A stretch of 39,400 bases of DNA from Cladosporium sp. IMV 00045 (GCA_001931905.2 MSJI02000292.1:1-39400), one strand, 5' to 3'. Shown: positions 10,478 to 22,543, numbered from the stretch's first letter. The notes: generated by a model from the sequence alone, not told the origin. A program made the numbers and translations.

Positions 10478-12043
10478 TCACTTCGCCTTCGCATCCCCCT
10501 TCGCAGCGCGCAACCTCACCATCTCCTCCGCATGCCGCGCCATATACGACTCGCCCAGCGACCCCGCGGTGAAAGAACCTTTACTAACAGGCCGCACGTA
10601 GCTCGAGCCGTAGATGCCCGTGTCGTCGGCGTCCAGAGCCGCGCGCGTGTAGTCCCTGCCCGTGTAGCCCGGGTCCTGCGCGGCGGAGGGGCGGCGGAAA
10701 CCCGGGTTCGTGGGCTGCTGGGAGGCGTTGACGGATCCGGGGCGGAATTCGAGGTGTTCCGTTTCGGTGGAGGTTTCGGGGGAGGGGGAAGGGGGGTGCG
10801 TGGGTGAGGCGATGTAGGGGCCGTCGTCGACTTCGTCGCTGGCTGCTGGGGGTGAAGGGAGTTTTGGCGAGGGCGTGTGGGAGACGCGGCCGGCGATGCC
10901 GGTGCCGATGTCTTCTTCGAACTCGTCGTCGATTTCGAAAGTGGGGAATTTCTCCATTTCGTCCTCGTCCGGCTCTTCCATGTGCCAGAATTCGCCGATG
11001 TCGTCGCCTGGGTATTTGGAGGTGGACGCTCGTGCGGCTTGCTGGGCTTGGGTGGCTGCGGTCTCCTGATCGTGGAGCGCTTTGAGACCGCTTGGTGATG
11101 AGGTGTTGGGACTGGGCTTTGCCGGATGGCTTGCTAGAGTGGATTGTTGTGGCGCTTCTCGAACGGGCGAAGTCGATACGGGTGACGAGGTCTGCGAATG
11201 TGGAGGTGTGGTTCTTGTCCGCGAATGCGATGGTGTGCTGTTGTTGCTCATGATGAGTGGCACATTGTCCGAAGGCGCAACAATGGAGTCACCAACAGCC
11301 AGAGAAACACGCTTCCGTTTGGGCCTCACATTATCTGACGGTGACTTCATGGCTGATATTAATTTGCAATCCACGGAAGAGCCGGAAGACGACGTGCGGT
11401 GGGAGAATTGCAAGTGTGAAGGTCGCTTTGCCTGAGCCTGCGGCGCAAGCACAACAGTATCCGAGTTGGCCCGCTGCATCGCCTCTTTCATAGCTTTCGC
11501 GTCTTTGTCCAATGCCATGTCCGGCGCGGAGGCTGTCCGAGAAATATTGCGTGCCCGCTCATCTTCGCTGGTCTCCAGTGCAGGTAGGAATTGGGGAGTG
11601 AAGACCCCGATGAACTCCTTGCGGTCATCACTCGTCCGACGGTCATTCAGGCTGGCGGCCGGTAAACCTGCGGGATCAGACGGCGCGCTGGCATCGTCTT
11701 CCAGTGCATTGTTGTCCGATTCGTGCCTTTTCCCTTTGCTTAGGAGCGTATCAACCGCAGACAAAGGCGACTGCGCCTGCGGTTCTTCAGCCGAAGGCCG
11801 TCTTTGTTCCTGCGAACCGTTCGAGGTCGTTTGTGCTTCGGCTCGGTGTTGCGCTCGCAGGTCTTTTTCGAATTGGCGGTACTCGCGCTCCTTGGCGGCG
11901 ATGTACTTGTGTATTGACTCGTCGAGCTGCTTGCGCTTCTGCTCCAGTTGGTCAAGGTATTCCTGAGGCAGGCCGGCTTCGGCGAGCGATTTCCGGAACG
12001 AGGGACGCCTGGCGAGGTTTTCGCGGCCGGCTGTTTCAGCCAT
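10478..12043 (-). CDS. Uncharacterised protein with N-terminal coiled coil and conserved-looking C-terminus
   Basis: Single-exon frame of 521 residues, ATG at 12043 and TGA at 10480-10478. I do not recognise the family. Residues about 16-70 are Glu/Lys/Arg/Gln-rich with heptad spacing (YLDQLEQKRKQLDESIHKY and onward), a likely coiled coil. The middle (about 70-400) is Ser/Pro/Thr-rich and probably disordered. Around 345-385 an ordered-looking acidic patch contains EFWHMEEPDEDEMEKFP and FEIDDEFEEDIG. The last 45 residues form a compact block (GSSYVRPVSKGSFTAGSLG, then YMARHAEEMVRLRAAKG) of lower complexity bias, which I expect to be the conserved part. No signal peptide or membrane segment is visible. 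The function is unknown. Confidence 0.8.
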   Translation of the reverse strand: MAETAGRENLARRPSFRKSLAEAGLPQEYLDQLEQKRKQLDESIHKYIAAKEREYRQFEKDLRAQHRAEAQTTSNGSQEQRRPSAEEPQAQSPLSAVDTLLSKGKRHESDNNALEDDASAPSDPAGLPAASLNDRRTSDDRKEFIGVFTPQFLPALETSEDERARNISRTASAPDMALDKDAKAMKEAMQRANSDTVVLAPQAQAKRPSHLQFSHRTSSSGSSVDCKLISAMKSPSDNVRPKRKRVSLAVGDSIVAPSDNVPLIMSNNSTPSHSRTRTTPPHSQTSSPVSTSPVREAPQQSTLASHPAKPSPNTSSPSGLKALHDQETAATQAQQAARASTSKYPGDDIGEFWHMEEPDEDEMEKFPTFEIDDEFEEDIGTGIAGRVSHTPSPKLPSPPAASDEVDDGPYIASPTHPPSPSPETSTETEHLEFRPGSVNASQQPTNPGFRRPSAAQDPGYTGRDYTRAALDADDTGIYGSSYVRPVSKGSFTAGSLGESYMARHAEEMVRLRAAKGDAKAK

Positions 12044-14746
12044 GGCGATGTATCTGGCTGCTATTTGACGAGTCGCATGTGACTGCTGCTACTGCTGCCG
12101 GTGGTGTTACTAGTCCAGGCGTGGGCGCAGAGCTGGCGGCACAGACAATCGATGAGTGATGCGATGTCGACGGTAGCGCAAGATATCCCTCGGCGAGCGC
12201 AGGCAGACGGAGCTCTCTTGGTCACGACCAGGAGATTTCGGTGCAATCCGCGGCCTAATACCTAGGCGAGAATGACAGTAGCGAAGAAGGTGTGGCAGAA
12301 GGGTACAGCTTAGCGACGAGACTGACGCCTGTGGCGGCAGGAAAAGCAATCCCTAGCCCCCAGCTACGCGTGTGTATTCAGATCGTGTGGGCCCGAAAGG
12401 AGCGGTCCAGATCGCGACGATAAAGCTTCTTTTGCCGGCCTTGCCCCTTCTGACCTGCTTGCCCCTCACTCCAACGGACGATATCGCATGTCTGTATCCA
12501 TGGGCGGGACTGTTTGCTGGTATGTACCGACTGTCGTGTTGAGCAGTGTTGTGTTGCATGCTGACTGTGTTGGAGTTGGCCATGGTCCCGCACGCCTGGG
12601 TTTTGGCTTGTGTTCAGATCGCAGCTGAACGATCCGGTGCTGTCTCCTGCCACGGAATGTCTCGGCTGCGAGAATTGCGACGACGACGACCATGGCCTTG
12701 AGAGCTCGCTACCGGGATTGGAGTAACAAACATGAGCAGACTAAAGCATGACCAGCAATGAGATGCTGGGGTCGGCCAACTAGTATCGAGCGCTTTACCG
12801 CAACGGTGCGGTGTGCTGGCCCTACGTTGGACGTGCATATATATATTGCTAAGACGAAAGCTACCTAGACCTTGAATACCAAGCACCACACAGCCACCAA
12901 GCAGCTGGGATTTGCAGCAGGCTGTATGTAGCAATGCAGGCGATACACACACGTGGGCATGGTGCATCCTGGTGGGTAGGGGTGGCGCACGGTGGACAGA
13001 AGAATCCGATCTTGGAAGAGACGGGTCCTTGCCTTGAAAGATGCTTGCATTTGCCTACCTCGTCCGTCCTTAGTGGGTCTGCCCAAGACCCGTTCCCTCC
13101 ATCTGCGCACGGCCTGTGGGCAAAACACTTGGGGGAAGCAGGAAATTCGGACAAGAGAGGCATTTTGGTAATGAGCGATGTGGGAATGGGAAAATCCTGC
13201 GGAGACAGGTCCGCGGCGAGCGGAGTCACCTGCGACCCATTTATATGATTTTCACCTCCATCATGTATCAGAGGGACGATTGGTCAATGCCGTCATGTTG
13301 AGAGGGCTATTGCTCAATGCTTGCATGCGAGTTTTGGCAACTCCAAGACTTCAGGTGTTCATCGTCCTTTCTGGCGAGAACGTGAAGATATACATGTATC
13401 CAGATGTGAGGGTTGAAGGGCAGTAATATGAAAGTGGACATCTGAGCTCCTGCAAGCTACGAATCAGGTGCGTGCGAGCCTCGCATATGTTTTGGTAGGC
13501 TGGTCTGCAGTATACCGCAAGCCTGGCGATTGCTCGTCCACACAGTTGCACAATAATGATGCTACTTTACGTGTCGTCGGTAGCGATAGCCTGTTATGCG
13601 AATTATCTTGACTTTAGAGACTGAGAAAAAAAAAAAGGAGAAAAGAGATAGCCTGTGCCTGCCTCGTGCAAATCATGTGCCGTGTTTCGCGAAGCATTTC
13701 GACGACATGCGAACCTGACTGCCGGGATACCACGCGACACAATACCAACACGCCGGCTTGCAAGACCGTCTTGTCCTTGAGGGAGTTTCTGAACCTCGAA
13801 ATTGCCGCCTCACGAGCAAATTGACGGCCACAAGCCATTTGCGGTCCGCAAAGTCCCACTCGGCCAGCCAGTCGGGGCTTGGGCTAGGAGGTATTTACAC
13901 CGGAGCATTCGACACCGTAGACAGGGACCGGCTGTCCTAGAAGCCGAAGTGTATCGGGCATCGAGGCAACATCGTCATCTCGGGAAGCAGCGTGGCAGCA
14001 TGGAAAAGGTCGGCGCATCATCATAGCAAAGACAGCTCAAGACGGTACCAATCGAATATTCAGCATGGCCCGGCGATAACTCCGGCAACGTCTCGCAACC
14101 AATAACGCACACAACGTCCATCCTGTGCCCGAACGTGAGCAATTCGAGTTCCCTTCGATTGTGAGCTAGTGCTCTCTTGCTCGCCCTCCGTGCGCGTCAC
14201 GACGACATCAAGAACGTCGCTCCTCGCACACCACTGCAACTGCAGACATCCCCTCAAACTTCGACTCTCCACGCCCACGCCACCCGGGCAAATTCAAGCG
14301 CATCCACGCCCACAACCGTCCTGGCGCACGCCTTTGCATCTATCAGAGCCTGAGGTTCTATAATACTCCAACGAGCGGTCGCAAGCCATCGCCCACCTCC
14401 ATCCGAGCCCGTTGCCGCGACCCGCATACTCCATCGCTCACCTGGGCTTTTGCGCTCCGCTGTCTCCCTGCTTGAAGCTCTGCACACGCGACCTCGTCTC
14501 TTCGTTGGTGGCATCACTGCGGAGAATTGCAATACAGTTTTCTCGTTGTCTACTATATTCGCCCCTCTGAATAGGATCATCGACTTCAGCTGAATACCCA
14601 AGCGATACCGAACTCCCTCGTGTCCATTCCGCTTCGCCGAACTCGCCAAATGCATTGTCACGCTGTGACATCAACCCAAACAAACCATCAAACCTCTTCA
14701 GGTCTGTAAAGCACGTCAACCCCTGCCTGAAATCTTGTTTCCCACA
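12044..14746. other. 2.7 kb divergent intergenic region
   Basis: It separates the start of the 521-residue protein gene (-) from the Zn2Cys6 regulator (+). No ORF in it is convincing. A TATA-like GCATATATATATTGC lies at about 12835-12849. The spacer is the longest in the window and could hold the regulator's promoter, a long leader or a non-coding transcript, but I see no specific RNA structure. Confidence 0.5.
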
Positions 14747-17032
14747 ATGGCAACTCTCCGAGACTCTGTAGAGTCCAATGAAGGCTCGCAACGCAGAGAA
14801 AGAGCTGCAATCGCTGCACAGGCATGTCAAACTTGTCGCAATCGGTAAGTGTCATCAGCCGGAGTGAAGGCCCGTCAATCTCTCGAGCACAGCCAGGCCA
14901 CCCAGCCATTGAAGCATACTGACCTTTCCATCAGCAAGAGCAAGTGCGATGAAGCGAGACCGAAATGTATGTCACATCAGACCCGCATTCTACGAACGCA
15001 ACTAATATACTCAGGTGGCCTCTGTCGAAGGCTGAATGTAACATGTCAATATCGAGAGCCCATGCCCACAAAGTAAGTTCTCCCATGAGCATTTCCAAGT
15101 CGCATTTCCGAGCCTGTGACTGACTCGCTGATAGGAAAGACAAAACTATGGTACACATATTGGACGCATTGACGAGGTTAGAAACCAAATTCGACAACCT
15201 TTCATTGGGTCAGAGTACGATATCGACACCCGATCAATCAGCGACCAGGACATCCACGACATATCCAAGCTCACGCTCGTCTGGAAAACAACCGCAGTCA
15301 GCAGATGCCACACTACTACCGACAACTACTCGGGATGTGTCACAGACCTTTGACCATTTGACTGTACCACACAAAGTCATCCTCTGGCCCAGCATATACA
15401 TTCACCTCATTGACTCTGGCATCGATGCCGCTTCGGATCTGCAGTATGTCCTCCAAGAGGGGACGCCTTGGTTCATAAGACTGGAAATGGCCAAGCACCC
15501 GGCTACTTTGCCCTTTGACCCTTGCCTGCAAAGTGTCCGAATAGACTCGCCACCCTCAGATGACGGCTTTTCGACGAGGTATGCTTTTCCAGCCCTCACG
15601 ATACAGCAAATCCGCGAGTACACGGACGCATACTTCAACACCTTCAACGTCCTTTGTCCCATCCTAAATCACGACGCCTTCACGAACGACGTCGTAGCCC
15701 GCCTCCTCAGAGATGGCTACGCAGATGGTGATCCGCAGGCCGTTCTGGCGCTCATGGTGTTTGCATTGGGCCAGCTGGCAATTGAAGGTGTTTTCGGCAA
15801 TCCTATCTCTGTCAACGCAGGCGTCCCCAGCGGATATCGAGGTGGAACGGCGGAGAGGCCACCCGGTCTAGAAATCTTCAACGAAGCAAGGCGAAGGTTG
15901 GGATTCATCATGACGTTGTGCACGTTGGAGAATGTGCAAATCCTGCTGCTCCAAGCAACATACTATGAGTCGAACTCTCGGCACTTGGATTTCTGGCGCA
16001 GTACCGTGGCGGCATCCATGGCTTGCCAGGTGCTGATCAAATGCAGAAACATTGACTGGTCGACCCAATACGGCGACATGATCAAGCGAGCCTACTGGGC
16101 TTGTATCCTGAGCGAGGATCTATACCACCTCGACCTCGACTTGCCACAAACTGGCATCCACACTATGGAGGACGAAGTTCCTCTGCCTTACTTCCATGAA
16201 GCTCACGACCCGCAGGGTAGATCAACCCATGTGTCGGAAGAGCGATCTCACTTCCAATATCACTTCCTTGCCATGATTGCGCTGAGACGACTAATTGCGC
16301 GCATACATGGCGTGATCCATGAATGTAAGTAATCCAAATCCACGCCTGCGAATGGCCATCACTAACCAAGCCTCAGCGTCTGTCACACAAGCAGAAACGA
16401 CCGACGACTACAGCGGTCCTCCTGTCCCCGTCATCCGCGAAATGGCACGCCAATTAGACTCTTGGCGATCTCTCCTCCCACGCCCTCTCCAATGGCTCGA
16501 CACGGACATGTTCGACTTCCCGAGCCTCGACCCCACCAGCCGCCGACCCAACGAACCCCTTTTCTCTCCCGACCAAGGCGCAGTCCCCATCGGCCACAGA
16601 TACAACCTAGACATCGTGACAGCGCAGCTTCGCACGCGCTTCTACTACGCGCGCTTCATGATGTTCCGCCCCTTCGTCTACAAAGCCCTGCACTTCCCCG
16701 AGCTGATGACCGAGGACGACGCCAGCTGCTGTGCCCTCGCCATCCAGTCGGCGTGCCTGTGGCCGTTCTCAATGGCTCCGCCGAAGAACAAGAAGCGCCT
16801 CGTGCCGCATCTTTTCGCGTGGACGCAGAATTTCATGGGTATCCTCCTGATTCTCCTGATGACGAAGAAGAATAGAGTCCTCAAGCAGATCACCGATCAG
16901 CAAGTCAACGAAGACGACATCAATTGCACGATCGCGCTGATGCTGGATTGGATGAGAGACGTCAAGCAGGTGGATGGCATTGCTGAGTGGAGCTGGCGCG
17001 TGCTGGAGCCGATTTTCAGTAAAGAGCAGTGA
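14747..17032 (+). CDS. Zn2Cys6 fungal-type transcription factor
   Basis: Five exons, 14747-14844, 14935-14966, 15015-15072, 15135-16324 and 16377-17032, give 677 residues. All introns have GTAAGT or GTATGT donors and CAG/TAG acceptors and keep frame. The binuclear zinc cluster spans residues 27-54 with spacing C-x2-C-x6-C-x6-C-x2-C-x6-C (Cys27, 30, 37, 44, 47, 54) and the basic stretch RNRKSK between Cys30 and Cys37. Three introns fall in or just after the cluster, a common pattern in these genes. A fungal-specific transcription factor domain follows at about 190-470 (FNVLCPILNHDAF; AYWACILSEDLYHLDLDLP as the typical regulatory motif region). The protein should bind CGG-type DNA sites in the nucleus. 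No metabolic neighbours reveal its targets. Confidence 0.93.
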
Positions 17033-17665
17033 GTTAGGTGGACATGCGCATGGCCTTCTGGGTGAAAGGGCTGTGTTTTGTCTTTGGCCCGGAGCGAAGG
17101 GGAAGGACGCGTTAGCCTCTCGAAGACGAATCACGGAGGATCAAGGAAGATGGATTGGCTGTATGAAATGACTACAAAAGCATTAGCGATGGCGTTGGTT
17201 CTGATGGCACATGAGCAAGCGTGGGAAAAGCGCCAGTGATGAGAAAGGCGGTCCTTTCAAATGCAGCATTCCGGGAGGCTCTTCGTTTGATTGTATGAAA
17301 TTGAAGATTGAAATGGCGTTTTTGAGTTGACTCACATTACAATGCCATTCATAATACGCTGTATGAGGCGATGGGATTTCCATACGTAATTAGGAGATGC
17401 TGTATGCTATTAATACCTTACATGCAAGGTATTTTCCATCTCTTATCGATTTCATGCATCGACAAAGTCCATCGCCCCCACGTCGACGTTTCACCCCACC
17501 ACGCTTCACGCCCGCGAGAAAGACCTGGCGCATGCAAGTGACGACGCACCCCAGGCACCGCATCTTACTAAGCTCGCCTTGAAACTCTCCCTGCCTTTCT
17601 TCGCTCGACTCCGACGATACTCCCAACCACCTATTCATACCACAGAACTCACCTCGCCCGCCGTC
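17033..17665. other. Intergenic between the Zn2Cys6 gene and sds22
   Basis: Two plus-strand genes are separated by about 630 bp. The final 200 bp are pyrimidine-rich on the plus strand (TTCACCCCACCACGCTTCAC and similar), as expected for the sds22 promoter and leader. I see nothing else. Confidence 0.5.
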
Positions 17666-18922
17666 ATGACCGAACCCAACGGCGCCGCCGCGCCAGACCC
17701 CGTCCCCGAGACCACCTCATCAGAAGCGAAAACGAGCACGCCGCATAGCAATCGCACAGGATGGGACGGGAAATTAAGAGTGAACAGCGAAAAACAGGCA
17801 GTGTTGGCCAACCCCGAAGCACTTGAAGACTCAGACTACGAGGATGAAGACGCGCCGCCAGTCGATGAGATCGCAGCAGACGAAGGTTCGTGGACACCCT
17901 ACCCTGCCTGTGATGGATGTCAGAATACATACAGCCTTGCAGGTACTGAGAGCTCCTCATAGATTTGCTGGACGAAGAAGACCCAGAAACTGAAGAGATC
18001 GACGCCCAACACTCGCGCGTCGCGAGCATACCCAGCCTACGCCTTGAGCGCTTCGCGAATCTGCGCAGACTGTGCCTGCGACAAAACAGCATCCAAAAGA
18101 TCGAGCTCCCGCCCACCCTCGCACCGCAACTCGTCGAGCTGGAACTCTACGACAACCTGATCAAGCACCTCGAAGGCGTCGAGGACTGCACCTCCCTCAC
18201 CAGCCTGGACCTCAGCTACAACAAACTGAAACACATCAAAAACCTCTCCACCCTCACGCAGCTCGACCACCTATACTTCGTACAAAACCGGATCTCGCGC
18301 ATCGAGAACCTGGAGTCCCTCACAAACCTCACCTACCTCGAACTCGGCGCCAACCGCATCCGCGAAATCAGCGGTCTCGAAACCCTCACCTCCCTCACCT
18401 CCCTCTGGCTGGGCCAGAACCGCATCACGCAACTCCAAAACCTCTCAACCCTCACCAACCTGCGCACGCTCAGCATCCAAGCCAACCGCCTCACCAGCCT
18501 GGACGGCATACAGGACCTCCCGCAGCTAACCGAGCTCTACGTCTCCGACAACAAGATCCCCTCCCTCTCCCCGCTCTCGTCAAACACGAGTCTCGAAATC
18601 CTCGACTTCCAATCAAACCCCATAAGCTCACTCGAGGGACTGGAAGAGCTCAAGAATCTCGAGAACGTCTGGGCGAGCAATTGCCTTGTGGAAGATTTCC
18701 GCGAGATCGAGCGCGCGCTGCGCGACAAGGAGAAGCTCGAGGAGGTGTATTTCGAGGGCAACCCCGTGCAGAAGCGCGAGCCCGTGCTGTATAGGAATAA
18801 GCTGAGGCTGGCGCTGCCGCAGGTGGGGAAGATTGATGCTTGTGAGTATTTTCATTCGTCTTGATGGCTCGGATGAGTATCTTACTGACTTGGTGGGAAT
18901 AGCTTACGTTCGCGCAAACTGA
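17666..18922 (+). CDS. sds22: Protein phosphatase 1 regulatory subunit Sds22 (leucine-rich repeats)
   Basis: Exons 17666-17885, 17963-18841 and 18903-18922 give 372 residues. The start is the ATG of MTEPNGAAA. The first intron runs from GTTCGT to CATAG at 17962, restoring DEIAADEDLLDEEDP across the junction. An earlier CAG at 17942 would put a stop 18 bases later. The last exon encodes only the end of IDASYVRAN. The body is a run of about eleven 22-residue SDS22-type leucine-rich repeats from about residue 85 (LRRLCLRQNSIQKIELPP, LTSLDLSYNKLKHIKNLST, LTYLELGANRIREISGLET and so on), closed by an LRR cap (RDKEKLEEVYFEGNP, then YRNKLRLALPQV). Sds22 binds the PP1 catalytic subunit in the nucleus and cytoplasm and controls its assembly and mitotic activity. 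Confidence 0.96.
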
Positions 18923-20269
18923 ACTCAGGCGCAACTCTACCAAGAAGCATCAAGAAGCTTAGGCACTCGGAGGGGAAAGCAAGCGCCACGAATCCGCCGC
19001 AACGCCATCTCGACCCAGCCTTGCAACTTATGCACGCACACCACAACGCGTGAAGCGCAAAAGCGAGCAAGGAGGAGAAAGTCTGTCGTCCCTCCAGCGC
19101 TCTCCTTTCATAGATATTTTGTCGGATGTTTGCACTTAGTCGGAAAGGACGGGGAAGCAGGGGACGGGAAGGACATCAAGAAAGCCTCATTACCGCAGAG
19201 CAGGACTCACCAGCCCACGGAGCCGGGCAGGTCATTTTTGGCATGGAACACGAAAACGACGAGCATGATACATGTAGGGGGAACATTAGACGCATTTTTC
19301 TCAATTCTCACCATCGTTCTCTTTCGCCGCCCGTATCGTGTCCCCTATTTTGCGTGCTCCCACATCTCGTAAGAAACGCAGGGGAGGGACGAAAGGTTCG
19401 TAGGCTGGGATTTTGGGCATTGACGTGGGGGATCAGTGAAATCGGGCCGTGTTTTGCAGCACAAAATAGAAAGAGGGGGAAGATGGGGAAGGCTAGAAGG
19501 GAAAGGTGTATGGACGAGCTGTATGATAAGGTCAAAAAAGAGGCCGCTATTTTGAAATACTCGCTGTCTCATTCTGTTCTGTTCTGTCCTGTTCTGTTCA
19601 GCCCCCCGACCCCTCCCACCAATTCTTTCTCTGAAGAGGAGTTGCCGGAATCGAGAACCGCAATGTCCTCTCGACAGCAGTGAATACAGTGAACGCGGAG
19701 AAACCAGAGAGAAAAAAAAAAGCAAGGAGAGGTTGAACGGATCAAGCTCAACTCATGGAAATTGATTGATTATTACAAAAGTTGCAAAAGCTGGACGCCG
19801 GCTTAACGTTCCGTTTCGACGTCCCTGGTTCGATGCTCTCTCTCGTTTGGCTTTGAGCCTTTCATATCATAGTACTTATCGTATTGGCAAATGCAATTAG
19901 AACGCCAGCCCGTGTGGATGAGAAAACGCCTGACTCCATTCATGTTCCTGCCCCTGTCCCGATTCCTGGGGATCTCCAAAAACAAACAGAAGAGAGACTT
20001 AGTGGAAAAAGCAACAAGAAGACCAAAACAATGCCAAACCCAAATCTATGGTCGCAGCATTTGCACAAGAACCCTCGAAATCAACAGCCAGTCGGAAAGA
20101 CCATCTCCAAAGCTCCCATCACGTCAAATCAATCCAACCCAACGGCCATCAACCCCCCACCAAACAGCTTCCTGACCTCCAACCAGTCGATTTCGCGCGG
20201 GAAGTCCAGTCCAGGGTGCAGAATGGCCCACTCGGCCCAGTTGATCTTCAAGCCGCTGCCCGAGCGTGG
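18923..20269. other. Intergenic between the converging 3' ends of sds22 and atg3
   Basis: 1.35 kb with no convincing gene. A 185-codon ATG frame at 19126-19683 has no recognisable domain and uneven composition. A TTCTG pentamer repeat lies at 19572-19599. A poly-A stretch near 19710 may belong to a 3' UTR. Confidence 0.5.
19572..19599. repeat. (TTCTG)n pentanucleotide repeat
   Basis: About five and a half TTCTG units with one substitution (TCCTG). Confidence 0.9.
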
Positions 20270-21414
20270 TCACACTCCCATTGTGAAATCGTGCTCGATG
20301 CCCGGCGTGACGGAGGCCATGAATTTGAGGAAGACAACGAGGTACTGGTCGACGCGGATGGCGACGTCGGGGTCCTCCTCCTCGTGCTGGCCGTCTTTGT
20401 CGCTCAGGACTTCCCACTCGCCATCACCGCCGCCGCCTTCTTTCGCCTTGCTTGGGGAGCTTTTGTTGATGTCGAGGGTGGATGTTTGGCTGACGAGCCC
20501 TTCCATGCCGGCGCCTGAGGTTTTCTCGCCGGCTTTAAGCTTGCTGAGGCGCAGTTTGAGGGCGGCGTCGGCGCGGTCGAGGAGGACTTTCATCACGCTG
20601 GCGTGGCGGCAGGGGTGCACGGAGGCGGTCTTGATGGGCGGAGAGGCGAAGCCGAAGTCTTCCAGCGTCACCGTCTTGTCTTTGTAGTCGCCAACGATGT
20701 CTTCCATCATGGACATTGGGGGGAGGGGTTGGTTGGTGACGCCATCGTAGCCGGAGAGGTAGAGGCGGGGTGTGCGGTAGTAGGGCGTGTAGGTGATGTA
20801 GAGAGTGTAGGTGCGGAGGCTGCTGGTGTGTTAGTGGGGGTAGTAGAACAAGCAAGAGGAAGATCGATCAAGACTCACCCATTCTCGCCCTTGCTGCCTT
20901 TGGTATCGCGAATGATAGCCTCCTCGTCATCCTCATCATCCTCCATATCGGGAATCTCCTCCTCATCGTCCAGCTTCTCCCCAATCTCGCCCGCGTCGTC
21001 GACAGTCCTAATGTCATACTCGGAACCCTTGCCTGCATTCCCACCGCTACCACCAGCCTTCAACCAACCATCATCCTCATCTCCAGCCTCACCGCCAGAA
21101 CCCTTCAGCATGTCCCTGACGACCTGATCCTCGTCATCGGCACTGCCAGCAAAATCGTCATTCTTGATACGGCGCTTGCACGGCACGCCGCGAGTGACCA
21201 AGTACTGCTTGCCGGGCGGGAAGTAGCTGACGCGCTTGTCGGGCGTGGCGGCGTCGGCCCAGGACCAGGAGGGGAACTTGTAGACGAGGAAGTCGCCGGC
21301 GAGGAGGAACTCTTCGGGAGTGATCTGGCCGGTTTGGCGGAAGTTGGAGGTGTGGTTGAGAGGGGCGAAGCGGTCGCGGAGCGGGTCGATGAAGGTGTGG
21401 ATGAGGTTCTGCAT
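20270..21414 (-). CDS. atg3: Atg3, E2-like conjugating enzyme for Atg8
   Basis: Two exons on the minus strand, 21414-20879 and 20819-20270, give 361 residues. The splice (GTGAGT to CAGCAG) joins ENG to [14 protein letters not shown]. Atg3 takes activated Atg8 from Atg7 and transfers it to phosphatidylethanolamine on autophagic membranes. Visible family features are the N-terminus [30 protein letters not shown]; a flexible acidic insert at about 115-175; RTYTLYITY; the catalytic HPC motif with Cys249 ([12 protein letters not shown]); and the C-terminal [20 protein letters not shown], nearly invariant in the family. Length agrees with other fungal Atg3 proteins. Nothing looks broken. Confidence 0.97.
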
Positions 21415-21915
21415 GGTTTGTGAGGTTGTAGTTGTTGAAGGTGGGAGAGTTGATGAGCTGCTGCTTCGTGCTAGAGGTAGGTAGCTTGGTCGTTAGTGGA
21501 CTCTGCGAACAGCGAGCGGACAAGAAGAGTAGGAGAAAGTGGCAAGCGGGAGAAGGATGACGGTGCTCAGGTGATTGTTAAAAGAGTCAGTCGCAGTCAT
21601 TCGGTGTTTGTTCGAGAGCAGCTGGTTGCCTCATCAAGCGGGGCCGCGCGCGTGGGGTTATCCACAGATAGTACCTTATCGTCAGGGACCTGGGATGATT
21701 GGATTTGAGCCTCAGGCATACACTCAAGACCGATCAGCAGCCTCCCTAGTCAACCAAAACTCCAAAATTCAACCGCTCATCCTCAAGATGAGTCCCTTCT
21801 CCCCGACTCCAGTGTGTATCCCAGGTCAAAGGGCCTCAGATCCGCTGGTACATTGCAGCATTCATGACCGGCAAAGACGACCCACAAATTCATCGAGCCC
21901 TGATTCGATACACCC
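21415..21915. other. Promoter region of atg3 and upstream flank of tRNA-Ile
   Basis: 500 bp between the atg3 start (-) and the tRNA-Ile gene (+). I see no ORF or repeat worth naming. Confidence 0.5.
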
Positions 21916-21990
21916 GGTCGATTAGCTCAGTTGGTTTAGAGCGTGGTGCTAATAACGCCAAGGTCGCGAGTTCGACCCTCGTATTGACCA
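21916..21990 (+). tRNA. tRNA-Ile(AAT)
   Basis: A 75-nt cloverleaf without intron. The acceptor stem is GGTCGAT with ATTGACC (one G-T pair) and discriminator A at 21990. The D arm has GCTCAGTTGGTTTAGAGC. The anticodon stem TGGTG/CGCCA closes the loop CTAATAA, giving anticodon AAT. The T arm is GCGAG-TTCGACC-CTCGT. A TTTT run follows at about 21996 as a Pol III terminator. Confidence 0.97.
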
Positions 21991-22543
21991 TCTTCTTTTG
22001 TCTTTTGCTCTTGCTTTTGCTGGTTCGCGATATGCCAAATTCCTTCTGAAAGGAAGTGAAATTTCTCATTTTGCCCGTTTCGTTGGGTTGGAGGGACAGC
22101 AAGCGTGTTGGGGGTTAAAGATGAAATGGGCTTTCTCGATATGGCTTAAAGCAGGACAGAATGCCACAAGAGGACCGTCGATGGGAGGGATACACATGTT
22201 TGTTCAAAGGGGCAACGTGCATCGACAGGATCTGACCTGTTGTCGGCAAGACTATGCAAAACGGCAGCAGTTATGTCATGGTATAGTTGCAAGGGAAAAG
22301 CTTGTGTTTGACCTTTCTTCCAAATGCTGGCTGCTGTACAATGTACGTGTACGGTAATGTAGGGTATTATGCCAATGCAATCGCGATCATTGGAATGCTC
22401 GCTCGCTCGCTCGAAAGCTGATTATCCAGAGAATGTTGAAAAGAACAGAAAAAACAAGTCCAGAGTCATAAGATAAATGCCACGCTCAGAACGCATATCA
22501 GACCCAAAAACTCCAACCCGACCCAATCAAAAAGCAATCCCCC
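21991..22543. other. Intergenic between tRNA-Ile and the ppn2-like 3' end
   Basis: 550 bp without coding signal. A (GCTC)n run of four units (22397-22413) is the only repeat seen. Confidence 0.5.

Noticed and set aside
9812..10807. 331-codon plus-strand frame over the duplication and the 521-residue gene
   Set aside because: Starts from TTG, opens with translated T-rich microsatellite, and its second half is the antisense shadow of the minus-strand gene.
19126..19683. 185-codon ATG frame between sds22 and atg3
   Set aside because: No domain, erratic composition, stretches that are low-complexity repeats (TTCTG), and it lies in a convergent 3' region. Without conservation or transcript data I do not call it a gene.
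19800..19840. T-arm-like CTGGTTCGATG as a possible tRNA
   Set aside because: The flanks form neither a T stem nor an acceptor stem.
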